Made by a program: the position numbers and the translations under genes. Below are positions 7,842 to 16,759 of a stretch of 64,000 bases of DNA, piece by piece. Source of the DNA: Massilia horti (GTDB taxonomy: Bacteria; Pseudomonadota; Gammaproteobacteria; Burkholderiales; Burkholderiaceae_D). Within the stretch, counting starts at the first letter, position 1. Each line of letters starts with the position of its first letter. The notes under the pieces are model-generated. The model had not been told where the DNA came from. It worked only from the letters and a program-made list of their open reading frames with translations, and did no database searches. The stretch lies in the NCBI RefSeq assembly GCF_004614195.1, contig NZ_SPUM01000107.1, forward strand, positions 1 through 64,000, given 5' to 3'.

Positions 7842-9794
7842 ATGAACAACAACCAAAACAATCTGGCAGGGAGGGCGCAAGCGCGCCTGCTGGCACTGGC
7901 GCTGGTGCTGGCGCTGTCGAGCTGCGGCGGTGGCGGCGGCAATCCCGGCGCGGTGATCGGGGGCGGCGGTAACCCTGCTCCTGGCGGCGGCACCGGTGGC
8001 GGCGGCACCGTCCCGGCCGCGCCCACCGTCACCCTGGCTTTCGTGAACGCTGCCGGCCAGCCCTCCAACTCGCTGACCGGCGCCACCCCGCTGACCGTCA
8101 AGGCGACCGTGCGCGACGCCGCCGGCAAGCCGGTTCCGAACGTGATCGTGGCTTTCGCGACCGATGAAAAGCTGGCGCTGTTCTCCCCCTCGGCCGGCAC
8201 CGCGCTGACCGATCCCAACGGCGTGGCGAGCGTTACCATGCGCGCCGCCAGCCTGGCCGCCGGCGGCGCCGCCAAGGTCACCGCCACCTCGACTGTGGCC
8301 GGGACCACGGCCACCGCCGAAGGCAACTATTCGGTCGGCGCCACCGCGCTCAGCTTCGGTCCGCTCACCGCCACGCCGTCCAAATTGGATGCCTACGGCT
8401 CGACCGTGCTGTCGGTCGACCTGCTGGCCAATGGCGCCAAGTACATCGACCAGCAGGTTAACGTGAATTTCTCCTCGGCCTGCGTGGCGGCCGGCAAGGC
8501 GACCCTGGCATCGGTCGTGCCGACCAATAACGGCACCGCCCAGACCGTGTACCGCGACCAGGGCTGCGCCAACAATGACGTGATCACCGTGTCCGCCGAC
8601 GGTGTGGTCAAGTCGGCCACCGCAGCGCTCACCATCGCGCCGCCCGCTGCCGCCTCGGTCCAGTTCGCGTCCGCCTCGCCCACCGACAAGTCGATCGTGA
8701 TCCGCGGCCAGGGCGGGGTGGGCCGCACCGAGACCGCGACCCTGACCTTCAAGGTGTTCGACACCTTCAACCGTCCGCTCGCCGGGCAGACCGTCACCTT
8801 CAGCACCACCTCGCCCTACGTCACGCTGAACAAGACCACCGACAACACCGACCAGGACGGCGTGGTCATCACGACCGTCAATTCGGGCGCGGTGCCGACC
8901 ACCTTCCGTGTCCAGGCCACGCTCAAGTCGGGGGTCTCGACGCTGTCGGACTCGATCGTCGTGACCACCGGCCAGCCGGTCCAGCGCGCGATGTCGCTGT
9001 CGGCCACCAAGAGCAACGTCGAAGGATGGTCCTACGACAGCGGCACCAGCATCCCGGCCAGCGTCATCAACGTGCTGCTGGCCGACATCAACGGCAACCC
9101 GGTCGCGGACGGCACGCCTGTCGTGCTCCAGACCAACATCGGCGCGATCGGCTCGTCGGACAAGGGCGGCTGCCTCACCGTCAACGGCGGCTGCTCGGTC
9201 GACTTCCGCACCCAGCAGCCGCGTGTGGCCGTGCCCGGTTCCCCGGTGACGCCCTGCAACAGCGGCTACGGCGCCACGCCGGACAGCACGCGCCCCGGCG
9301 TGGCCACGATCTGCGCCAGCAGCAACGACGGCACCAACACGCTGTCCACGAAGATCGCGCTGTTCTTAAGCGACAGCCATGTCGCTTTTGCCTACCTGGA
9401 CGGCGGCAGCACCCCGTTGTCGAAGACAGTCGCGACTGACCTTGGCAGCGTGCACTCGGACGAGTCGAAAGTGTTCAGGCTCCAGTTCAATGACCTGCAC
9501 ATGAACCCGATGCCGGTCGGTAGCAAGGTCGAGATCACCGCCCTGGCCAACGGCACCGCGGTCGGCGTGGCGCCGGCGACTGTGCTGAATATCTTCCCGC
9601 ATTCGGACCAGGGAGATGACATCACCGGCAACAACGTCAGCGGAGCGCAGGGCTCGACGCATACGATCAGCCTGACCAGCAACCAGCAGAAGAACTGCAC
9701 CGGGCCCGCCACGGCCACGTTTAACGTCACGGTTACCACGCCGCTGCAATATGTGACGGCGTTTCCGTTTAAACTGACGTTTACCTGCCCGTAA
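7842..9794 (+). CDS. Ig-like (Big_1/invasin-type) repeat lipoprotein
   Basis: Predicted surface or periplasmic lipoprotein of 650 aa. A signal peptide ends LALSSC (Cys at about residue 28), followed by a Gly/Pro-rich linker to about residue 60 and then tandem bacterial Ig-like domains carrying the motifs of invasin/intimin Big_1 modules: VRDAAGKPVPNVIVAF with DPNGVASVTM, FDTFNRPLAGQTVTF with DQDGVVITTV, and LADINGNPVADGTPV. The C-terminal part has paired cysteines. It lies 38 nt after pilQ and before a strong terminator, so it probably belongs to the pil transcript; a role as pilus-associated adhesin or secretin accessory is inference. No catalytic motif is visible. Confidence 0.8.
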   Translation: MNNNQNNLAGRAQARLLALALVLALSSCGGGGGNPGAVIGGGGNPAPGGGTGGGGTVPAAPTVTLAFVNAAGQPSNSLTGATPLTVKATVRDAAGKPVPNVIVAFATDEKLALFSPSAGTALTDPNGVASVTMRAASLAAGGAAKVTATSTVAGTTATAEGNYSVGATALSFGPLTATPSKLDAYGSTVLSVDLLANGAKYIDQQVNVNFSSACVAAGKATLASVVPTNNGTAQTVYRDQGCANNDVITVSADGVVKSATAALTIAPPAAASVQFASASPTDKSIVIRGQGGVGRTETATLTFKVFDTFNRPLAGQTVTFSTTSPYVTLNKTTDNTDQDGVVITTVNSGAVPTTFRVQATLKSGVSTLSDSIVVTTGQPVQRAMSLSATKSNVEGWSYDSGTSIPASVINVLLADINGNPVADGTPVVLQTNIGAIGSSDKGGCLTVNGGCSVDFRTQQPRVAVPGSPVTPCNSGYGATPDSTRPGVATICASSNDGTNTLSTKIALFLSDSHVAFAYLDGGSTPLSKTVATDLGSVHSDESKVFRLQFNDLHMNPMPVGSKVEITALANGTAVGVAPATVLNIFPHSDQGDDITGNNVSGAQGSTHTISLTSNQQKNCTGPATATFNVTVTTPLQYVTAFPFKLTFTCP

Positions 9795-9816
9795 ATGGCA
9801 TAACGTCAACTTGAGC

Positions 9817-9847
9817 GGCCAGGATCGAACCTGGCCGTTTTTATTTT
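9817..9847 (+). terminator. Rho-independent terminator of the pil/Ig-lipoprotein transcript
   Basis: Perfect 8-bp stem CGGCCAGG / CCTGGCCG (9817-9824, 9831-9838) with a 6-nt loop, followed by TTTTATTTT. It ends only 12 nt before the GTG of the downstream aroKB gene, leaving no room for a conventional promoter between them. Confidence 0.9.
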
Positions 9848-9859
9848 CAGACCGTTCTC

Positions 9860-11497
9860 GTGCCTGACGCAAAAAACAACAATATCTTCCTCGTCGGCCT
9901 GATGGGGGCCGGCAAGACCACCATTGGCCGCCTGCTGGCGCGCCGGCTCGGCGCACGCTTCGTCGACTCCGACCACGCCATCGAGGCGCGCACCGGCGCG
10001 TCGATTCCCTGGATCTTCGAAATCGAGGGCGAGGCGAGCTTTCGCCGGCGCGAAGCCGACATGATCCGCGAGCTCACCGCCCAGCAAGGCATCGTGCTGG
10101 CCACCGGCGGTGGCGCCGTGCTCAATCCGGACAGCCGCAAGCTGCTGGCCGAACGCGGGACCGTGATCTACCTGCGCGCCAGCGTCTCGAGCATCCTTGC
10201 GCGCACCTCGCACGACAAGAACCGCCCGCTGCTGCAGACTGCCGACCCGCGCGCCAGGCTGGAGGAACTGACCGCCCAGCGCGAACCGCTGTACCGCGAG
10301 ATTGCCGATCTCGTCATCGACACCGGCCGACCTAACGTACAATCGATGGTCCAGACCATTATTGACCAGCTGTCCGCGCTGGGGCAGCAGGAACCGACCT
10401 CGATGAACGAACCGACCACCATCTCCCTTAACGTCGAACTGGGCGAGCGCAGCTACCCGATCACGATCGGCCCGAACCTGCTGGCCGATCCCACACTGCT
10501 GGCGCGCCATGTGACCGGCACCAAGGCCGCGATCGTGACCAATACCACAGTCGCGCCGCTGTACCTGGAACAGGTGGCCGCGCCTTTGACGACGGCCGGG
10601 CGCGAAGTGGTCGAAATCGTGCTGCCGGACGGCGAAGAGTTCAAGACCTGGGAATCGCTGATGCTGGTGTTCGATGCCCTGCTCGCCAACAAGTGCGACC
10701 GCAAGACCACCCTGGTGGCGCTGGGCGGCGGCGTGATTGGCGACCTGACCGGCTTTGCCGCCGCCAGCTACATGCGCGGCGTGCCGTTCGTGCAGGTGCC
10801 CACCACGCTGCTGGCCCAGGTCGATTCCTCGGTCGGCGGCAAGACCGGCATCAACCACCCGCTGGGCAAGAACATGATCGGCGCGTTCTACCAGCCGCGC
10901 GCGGTGCTGGCCGACACCGCCACGCTCGCCACGCTCCCCGATCGCGAACTGGCGGCGGGCCTGGCCGAAGTGATCAAGCACGGCGCGATCCTGGACGCCG
11001 CATACTTCGACTGGATCGAGCAGAACATCGCCCGCCTGGTCGCGCGCGAACCGGCCGCCATGGCTTACGCGATCGCGCGCTCGTGCGAGATCAAGGCCGA
11101 CGTGGTGCGCCAGGACGAACGCGAAGGCGGCCTGCGCGCGGTGCTCAACTTCGGCCACACGTTCGGCCACGCGATCGAGGCCGGACTTGGCTTTGGCACC
11201 TGGCTGCACGGCGAAGCGGTCGGCTGCGGCATGGTGATGGCGGCTGACCTGTCGCACCGCATGGGTCTGGTCGACGCCGCCACCGTGGAACGGGTGCGCA
11301 GCCTGGTCAAGGCCGCCGGGCTGCCGACCGTGGCGCCCGACCTGGGTGCCGAGCGCTGGATCGAGCTGATGGAGGTGGACAAGAAGAACGAGGGCGGCGC
11401 GATCAAGTTCATCCTCATCAAGCCTCTGGGCAGCCCCCAGATCACCAGCGTGCCGCGTGAACTGCTGCTGGCGACGTTGGCCGCCTGCGTCGGCTGA
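9860..11497 (+). CDS. aroKB: Bifunctional shikimate kinase / 3-dehydroquinate synthase
   Basis: A single 545-aa reading frame covers two shikimate-pathway enzymes. Residues 1-175 are shikimate kinase, with P-loop [16 protein letters not shown] and TGGGAV motifs. From about residue 182 (ATG at 10403) a full AroB follows, with NAD-binding [40 protein letters not shown] and the metal ligands in [11 protein letters not shown] and WLHGEAV. There is no stop or frameshift between them. A weak AGGA sits upstream of the internal ATG, so separate AroB synthesis from 10403 is also possible. The GTG start has no clear ribosome binding site and follows the preceding terminator by 12 nt. The stop overlaps dgt by one base. 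Confidence 0.9.
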   Translation: MPDAKNNNIFLVGLMGAGKTTIGRLLARRLGARFVDSDHAIEARTGASIPWIFEIEGEASFRRREADMIRELTAQQGIVLATGGGAVLNPDSRKLLAERGTVIYLRASVSSILARTSHDKNRPLLQTADPRARLEELTAQREPLYREIADLVIDTGRPNVQSMVQTIIDQLSALGQQEPTSMNEPTTISLNVELGERSYPITIGPNLLADPTLLARHVTGTKAAIVTNTTVAPLYLEQVAAPLTTAGREVVEIVLPDGEEFKTWESLMLVFDALLANKCDRKTTLVALGGGVIGDLTGFAAASYMRGVPFVQVPTTLLAQVDSSVGGKTGINHPLGKNMIGAFYQPRAVLADTATLATLPDRELAAGLAEVIKHGAILDAAYFDWIEQNIARLVAREPAAMAYAIARSCEIKADVVRQDEREGGLRAVLNFGHTFGHAIEAGLGFGTWLHGEAVGCGMVMAADLSHRMGLVDAATVERVRSLVKAAGLPTVAPDLGAERWIELMEVDKKNEGGAIKFILIKPLGSPQITSVPRELLLATLAACVG

Positions 11498-12633
11498 TGG
11501 ATTTCGACGCCCACCTCGCCCCGTACGCTGCGCACTCCGCAAAATCGCGCGGGCGGCGACATGCCGAACCGGGGCCCGGTTCGCGCAGCGAGTACCAGCG
11601 CGACCGCGACCGCATCATCCATTCGACCGCCTTCCGGCGGCTGGAATACAAGACCCAGGTATTCCTCAACCACGAGGGCGACCTGTTCCGCACACGCCTG
11701 ACGCACTCGATCGAAGTGGCGCAGATCGGGCGCACGCTGGCGCGCCGCCTGCGCCTGAACGAAGACCTGGTCGAGGCCACCGCGCTCGCGCACGACCTCG
11801 GGCACACGCCGTTCGGGCACGTGGGCCAGGATGTGCTCAACGAGTGCATGAAGGACTACGGCGGCTTCGAGCACAACCTGCAAAGCCTGCGCGTGGTCGA
11901 CGCGCTGGAAGAACACTACGGCGCCTTCGACGGCCTGAACCTGACGTTCGAAACGCGCGAAGGCATCCTCAAGCACTGCTCGCTGGCCAACGCGCGCCAG
12001 CTGGGCGAACTGGGCGAGCGCTTCATCAACCGCACCCAGCCGAGCCTGGAAGCGCAGCTGACCAACCTCGCCGACGAAATCGCGTACAACAACCACGACA
12101 TCGATGATGGCCTGCGATCGGGGTTGCTGACGATGGACCAAATGGCGGAGGTGGAGCTGTTCGCGCGCCACCGGCACGCGGTCGAGGCCCAGTATCCGGG
12201 CCTGCCGGGACGGCGCGCGCTGTACGAGACGATCCGGCTGATGATCACGGCGATGACGGCGGACCTGGTCGAGACCTCGGCCGCGCAGCTAGCCGATGCG
12301 GCGCCGGGCAGCATCGACGACGTGCGCGCGGCGCCGCCGCTGATCCGCTTTTCCGCGCAGATGCGCGCCGAGACCACGCAGCTCAAGCGCTTCCTGTACG
12401 CGAACCTGTACCGGCATTACCAGGTGAACCGGATGCGTGTGAAGGCGAGCCGCATGGTGCGTGAGCTGTTCGATGCGTTCATGGACGATACGCAGTTGCT
12501 GCCGCCGGATTATCGGGCGGAGGCGGGCGATACGGTCAAGCAGGCGCGCAAGATAGCGGATTACATTGCGGGGATGACGGACCGGTATGCGGTGCGCGAG
12601 CACCGCAGAATCTTTTCGCTGGAAGAGCTGTAG
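11497..12633 (+). CDS. dgt: Deoxyguanosinetriphosphate triphosphohydrolase (HD family)
   Basis: HD-superfamily dNTP triphosphohydrolase that cleaves dGTP to deoxyguanosine and tripolyphosphate, adjusting nucleotide pools. The 378-aa protein begins with the family segment [22 protein letters not shown] and has the metal-binding set H70 (RLTHS), H99-D100 ([11 protein letters not shown]) and the later Asp in [14 protein letters not shown]. The length fits the short, dgt-like group. ATG 11497 overlaps the aroKB stop (TGATG), so it is translationally coupled to the aro gene. Confidence 0.93.
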   Translation: MDFDAHLAPYAAHSAKSRGRRHAEPGPGSRSEYQRDRDRIIHSTAFRRLEYKTQVFLNHEGDLFRTRLTHSIEVAQIGRTLARRLRLNEDLVEATALAHDLGHTPFGHVGQDVLNECMKDYGGFEHNLQSLRVVDALEEHYGAFDGLNLTFETREGILKHCSLANARQLGELGERFINRTQPSLEAQLTNLADEIAYNNHDIDDGLRSGLLTMDQMAEVELFARHRHAVEAQYPGLPGRRALYETIRLMITAMTADLVETSAAQLADAAPGSIDDVRAAPPLIRFSAQMRAETTQLKRFLYANLYRHYQVNRMRVKASRMVRELFDAFMDDTQLLPPDYRAEAGDTVKQARKIADYIAGMTDRYAVREHRRIFSLEEL

Positions 12634-12669
12634 CGTACGCAGGCGTGCCACCTGCTGCGCGTAAACAGG

Positions 12670-12775
12670 CGTAGGGTGCGCACCTGTGCGCACGCGGTCA
12701 CCGCATGCTGACTTGCGGCTGCCGCTTCACTACGCAACGTTCGCGAACCGCGTGCGCACAGGTGCGCACCCTACG
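12670..12775. repeat. Large palindromic intergenic repeat between dgt and mutY
   Basis: Perfect 29-bp inverted repeat (12670-12698 and 12747-12775) around a 48-bp centre. Each arm itself contains the dyad GTGCGCACAGGTGCGCAC and ends in CGTAGGG. It occupies the gap between convergent dgt and mutY and could fold as a 3' structure for both transcripts. The mutY stop codon (12771-12773) lies inside the right arm. Related shorter palindromes occur at 58-81, 52682-52709 and 54912-54954. Confidence 0.9.
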
Positions 12776-13874
12776 GGAACAGTCCCGGCTGCGTCAGCCC
12801 GGTCAGCAGCTTCTTGATGGGCGCGGGGAGGGCAGCGTCCGCGATGTCATCGAGCCTGACCCACACGTATCCCGCCGGCGTCTTCCCCCGCCGCACCAGC
12901 GCCACCTTGTACGGCACGATATGCAGCTTGTAGTGCGTGAACACGTGCACCAGCGGCAGCAGCGCCTGCATCTCCTCGACTTCGCCAAACGCGGCCGCCG
13001 CGCGATCTACCTGTTCGATATCCTCGCCGGCCTGTTCAAACGCCACATGCCCGTCCACTTCCGGCAGCGACAGCAAACCACCCCAGATGCCGCTGCCCGC
13101 GCGCTGCTGCAGCAGCACTTCGCCACCATCGATCACCACCAGCATGCGCGCGCGCTTTTCCGGTGACGCTTTCTTCGGTTTGCGCACCGGCAGCTCGGCC
13201 GTGCGCCCGCTCGCATAGGCCACGCAGCGCGCCTGCAGCGGGCAGCGCGCGCAATCGGGCTTGCTACGCGTGCACAAGGTCGCGCCCATGTCCATCAGGC
13301 CCTGCGTGTACGCCTCGATTCCTTGTTCCGGCAGCAGCGCGTCGGCGCGCCGCCACAGCGCTTCCTCGACCCGCTTCTCGCCCGGGTACTCGTCAACGCC
13401 GAACACGCGCGCGAACACGCGCTTGACGTTCCCGTCCAGGATCGCCGCGCGGGTGCCGCTTGAGAACGCCGAAATCGCAGCCGCCGTCGAACGGCCGATG
13501 CCCGGCAGCTCGGCCAGCAGCGCCGGGTCGCTCGGGAACACGCCCCCATACTGTTCCATCACTCGCTTGGCGCAGGCATGCAGGTTGCGTGCACGGGTGT
13601 AGTAACCGAGCCCGCTCCAGTGCGCCATCACGTCGTCGATTGGGGCACAGGCCAGGTCGGCCAGCGTCGGGAACCGCTCCAGAAAGCGCGTGTAGTAGCC
13701 AAGCACCGCCGCGACCTGGGTCTGCTGGAGCATGATCTCGGACAGCCAGACGCGGTAGGCATCAACCGTGTTCTGCCACGGCAGGTCGTGGCGCCCGTGG
13801 GCGCGCTGCCAGTCGATCACCGCCTGGGAAAACGTCGGGTCGGTCAGTTCGTCAAATTCGGTCAATCGCTTCAT
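12771..13874 (-). CDS. mutY: A/G-specific adenine DNA glycosylase MutY
   Basis: Removes adenine mispaired with 8-oxoguanine. The 367-aa protein has the catalytic Glu46 in SEIMLQQTQV, the helix-hairpin-helix LPGIGRSTA (about 123-131), catalytic Asp147 in LDGNVKRV, the [4Fe-4S] ligands C201-X6-C208-X2-C211-X5-C217, and a C-terminal NUDIX-like 8-oxoG recognition domain (about 240-360). The ATG overlaps the stop of the upstream dynamin-like gene (ATGA), giving an operon mutM - dynamin-like - mutY. Its TAG stop lies within a palindromic repeat arm. Confidence 0.96.
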   Translation of the reverse strand: MKRLTEFDELTDPTFSQAVIDWQRAHGRHDLPWQNTVDAYRVWLSEIMLQQTQVAAVLGYYTRFLERFPTLADLACAPIDDVMAHWSGLGYYTRARNLHACAKRVMEQYGGVFPSDPALLAELPGIGRSTAAAISAFSSGTRAAILDGNVKRVFARVFGVDEYPGEKRVEEALWRRADALLPEQGIEAYTQGLMDMGATLCTRSKPDCARCPLQARCVAYASGRTAELPVRKPKKASPEKRARMLVVIDGGEVLLQQRAGSGIWGGLLSLPEVDGHVAFEQAGEDIEQVDRAAAAFGEVEEMQALLPLVHVFTHYKLHIVPYKVALVRRGKTPAGYVWVRLDDIADAALPAPIKKLLTGLTQPGLFP

Positions 13875-15799
13875 GCAGCTCGTTCCAATGGCTTCGGGTC
13901 GGCGTCCAGCGCCGTGCGCACGCCTTGCGCCAGTTCCGTCAGGCGCGTCTTGAGTTCGTCGAGATCGCCCTGGATCGCCTCGAACGCCGCGATCTTTTGT
14001 TCCAGGCTGTCGGTCGCGTCGTGGATGCGCTGGATCGACGCCTGCCGTCCCCGCAATTGGTCGCGGTGCTGGCGGATCTGCGCTTCGAGCGGCGCCATGG
14101 CCACCTTCAGCCAGGCTTCCACCTCGCCGTTTGCAAGGCGGAAGGTGTGCCGTATGCGCGAGGCGATCGAGTCGAAGAAGCGCTGCAGCAGCGTGCCGCG
14201 GCTGGTGATAAGCAGGGTGGCGGTGCCGAACTGCTTTTGGTAGATGTCCTCGATCTCGTCGATGTCCTTGCGGTAGCGATCGAGCGAGAGCGCGCCTGGC
14301 ACCGCCAGCGACAGGCCATGCTCGGCCGAGAACTTGCGGTACATGGTCTCCATCATCGCCGCGATCTCGGAGAGCTTGGCGTTGGACTGGACGAGGTTGG
14401 CGCGCGCCTGGTCGAAGAACTCGCGCACCGGAGCGCGCATGCCGGTGGCAAAGCGCGCCGCTTCCATGGCCGTGCGCACGGCCGCGGTCTCGCGTTCGAC
14501 CACGTCCATGCCCAGCGTCGTGTACAGCTCCGTCGACAGCCGGGTGAACACGGCGCGCGTGCCCTGCAGCTTGAACAGGCTAGCGTCGAATTCCTTCTTT
14601 TCGAGCTCGACGCGCTTGACCATGTGCGCGATGACAGTCCGGTTCTTGCCGCGCAGGCTTTTGAGTTCCTGTAGCTGCTCGAGCTGGCTGCGTCCGCGCG
14701 AGCCGGCCAGCGCCTGCTGCGCGGCCAGGACGCTGTCCACGTCCTCTTGCAGCTGCCTCCTCAGGATGTCCTGCCTGGCCGGAATCAGCTGGTTGAACAG
14801 CGCCGCCTCGAGCTGGGCGATGCGGCTTTGCTCGAGCAGCGCCGTGTCGCCGTTGATCCTGGCGACCAGCGCTTTTTGCGCGGAGACCGGGAACACCTGG
14901 TGCGCCTCCAGCCCAAGCAGCTGGGCTGCGCTGTGCTGCTGGCGTGCGATTTCGGCGTCGTTCTCAAGGGGCGTTTTCAGTTCGTCCCACATCGCGTCGA
15001 TCTTGTTGAGCACCGCGATCCGTCCCGGCGCGCCGCCGATGTGCTTGCGCCAGACCTCGATGTCGCTTTTGGTCACGCCGGTTTCGGCGGCCAGGATGAA
15101 CAGCACCGCGTGCGCATTCGGGATCAGGTTAAGCGTCAGTTCCGGCTCGGTGCCGATCGCGTTCAGGCCCGGGGTGTCGAGGATCACCAGCCCCTGTTCG
15201 AGCAGCGGATGCGGGAAGTTGATGATCGCATGGCGCCACTGCGAGATTTCGACGAGGCCGTCCTCGCCCAGCGTGACCGCGAGGTCGGGATCGGTCTCGT
15301 CGTACAGCCCGTAGCGCTGCGCCTCCTGCACCGTGACCCGGCGCGTCATGCTGACCTGGCGGAACGCCTCGTGCATGCGCTCCGGCGAGGCCGGGTCGAG
15401 CGGCACCTCGGTCCACGCGCCGGGATCATCGCGAAAGTCGCTGGTGGACAGGTGCCGGGCGCGCGTGTCGATCGGCAGCAGGCGGATGCAGGGCGCGTGG
15501 CCCGAGTCGTACCGCAGCTCGGTCGGGCACATGGTGGTGCGCCCGGCGGCGGAGGGCAGGATGCGCTGGCCGTAATCGGCGAAGAAGATCGCGTTGATCA
15601 GCTCGGATTTCCCGCGCGAGAATTCGGCCACGAATGCGACCGTGAGCTTGTCCTCGCGCAGGCGGTCGAGCGCGCGCGCGAGGCGCTGCTCGCTGGCCGC
15701 ATCGAGCAGGTCGGTCGTCCTGGCCCAGTCGCGCCAGCTCTCCAGCGCCGCCGCCACGCTTGCGCGCCATGCGCCATGTTGTTGAAAATCGTGCACCAT
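13871..15799 (-). CDS. Dynamin-like large GTPase
   Basis: Bacterial dynamin-family GTPase, about 642 aa, likely a membrane-associated mechanochemical GTPase; the cellular role is unknown. The G1 loop is in AEFSRGKSEL (about 58-67), G3 is DTPGLN (208-213) and G4 is NKID (265-268); the C-terminal half is alpha-helical and Lys/Glu/Gln-rich with predicted coiled coils (about 340-640), as in dynamin stalks. The start at 15799 (MVHDFQQHG) avoids overlap with mutM: upstream in-frame codons run back through mutM and do not resemble the family. It sits 28 nt after mutM and overlaps mutY by 4 nt, so it is co-expressed with two oxidised-guanine repair glycosylases. Confidence 0.85.
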   Translation of the reverse strand: MVHDFQQHGAWRASVAAALESWRDWARTTDLLDAASEQRLARALDRLREDKLTVAFVAEFSRGKSELINAIFFADYGQRILPSAAGRTTMCPTELRYDSGHAPCIRLLPIDTRARHLSTSDFRDDPGAWTEVPLDPASPERMHEAFRQVSMTRRVTVQEAQRYGLYDETDPDLAVTLGEDGLVEISQWRHAIINFPHPLLEQGLVILDTPGLNAIGTEPELTLNLIPNAHAVLFILAAETGVTKSDIEVWRKHIGGAPGRIAVLNKIDAMWDELKTPLENDAEIARQQHSAAQLLGLEAHQVFPVSAQKALVARINGDTALLEQSRIAQLEAALFNQLIPARQDILRRQLQEDVDSVLAAQQALAGSRGRSQLEQLQELKSLRGKNRTVIAHMVKRVELEKKEFDASLFKLQGTRAVFTRLSTELYTTLGMDVVERETAAVRTAMEAARFATGMRAPVREFFDQARANLVQSNAKLSEIAAMMETMYRKFSAEHGLSLAVPGALSLDRYRKDIDEIEDIYQKQFGTATLLITSRGTLLQRFFDSIASRIRHTFRLANGEVEAWLKVAMAPLEAQIRQHRDQLRGRQASIQRIHDATDSLEQKIAAFEAIQGDLDELKTRLTELAQGVRTALDADPKPLERAA

Positions 15800-15827
15800 G
15801 TTGTCGCCCGCCTGTTGTTGTCGCCCG

Positions 15828-16661
15828 TTACCGCTGGCAGTGTACGCAGTAGAACGTGGAGCGCTGGCCCTGCTTGATCTGGCGGACCGGCGTGCCACAG
15901 TTGCGGCAAGGCACTCCAGCACGATCATAGACGAAATAGGTCTGCTGGAAGTAGCCGGATTGGCCATTTACCGACAGAAAATCCTTCAAGGTGCTGCCGC
16001 CTTGCGCAATCGCGGCGGCGAGCACCTCTTTAATGGCCGTGGCCAGCTTGTCGTAGCGGGCGCGGCTGATGCGCGCGGCCGGCGTCTTGGGGTTGATTCC
16101 GGCACGGAACAGGCTTTCGCAGGCGTAGATGTTGCCCACGCCCACCACAATGTCGCCCGCCAGCAGCACCTGCTTGATCGGCGCACTGCGCGTGCGGGTG
16201 GCGCGGTGCAGCAGGGCGCCCGAGAAGGCGCCGCCCAGCGGTTCCACGCCCAGGTCGCGCAGCAGCACATGCTGTTCCAGCGAGCCCTCGTGCGCGCCGT
16301 GCCAGAGCACCGCCCCGAAGCGGCGCGGGTCGTGCAGGCGCAGCACCTGGCTTCCGGCCTCGCTGGCAACTTGCAGGTCGAAGTGATCGTGCTTGTTGGG
16401 ATCGATGCCGGGCGGCAGCACGCGCAGGTGGCCGGACATGCCCAGGTGGATGATCAGGGTGCCGTGCCCGAAGCCCAGCAGCAGGTATTTACCGCGCCGG
16501 CCAGTTGTCAGGATGCGCTGGCCGGCCAGCAGCGCGTCCAGGTTTGCCGGAAACGGCCAGCGCAGCCCAATGCGCCGCAGCACCACCTGTTCGACCACGC
16601 GGCCTTCCAGGTACGGGGCGACGCCGCGCCGGGTAACTTCGACTTCGGGGAGCTCAGGCAT
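15828..16661 (-). CDS. mutM: Formamidopyrimidine-DNA glycosylase MutM/Fpg
   Basis: Excises 8-oxoguanine and FaPy lesions and nicks the abasic site. The start at 16661 gives MPELPEVEV, leaving Pro2 as the catalytic nucleophile with Glu3 after Met removal; an upstream in-frame Met would bury Pro2 and is rejected. The 277-aa protein shows Lys in RGKYLLL, the H2TH region [17 protein letters not shown], and a C-terminal C4 zinc finger (CRNC ... CVHC). It is the first gene of the mutM - dynamin-like - mutY operon. Confidence 0.96.
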   Translation of the reverse strand: MPELPEVEVTRRGVAPYLEGRVVEQVVLRRIGLRWPFPANLDALLAGQRILTTGRRGKYLLLGFGHGTLIIHLGMSGHLRVLPPGIDPNKHDHFDLQVASEAGSQVLRLHDPRRFGAVLWHGAHEGSLEQHVLLRDLGVEPLGGAFSGALLHRATRTRSAPIKQVLLAGDIVVGVGNIYACESLFRAGINPKTPAARISRARYDKLATAIKEVLAAAIAQGGSTLKDFLSVNGQSGYFQQTYFVYDRAGVPCRNCGTPVRQIKQGQRSTFYCVHCQR

Positions 16662-16759
16662 GAGAATCGGTAAAAACAATGTAAATTCGTGTTGCGGCCT
16701 CGCACGCGCGCTTAGCCATCAGCGTAGAATCGGACATCCATCACGACCTTGGACTTGCC

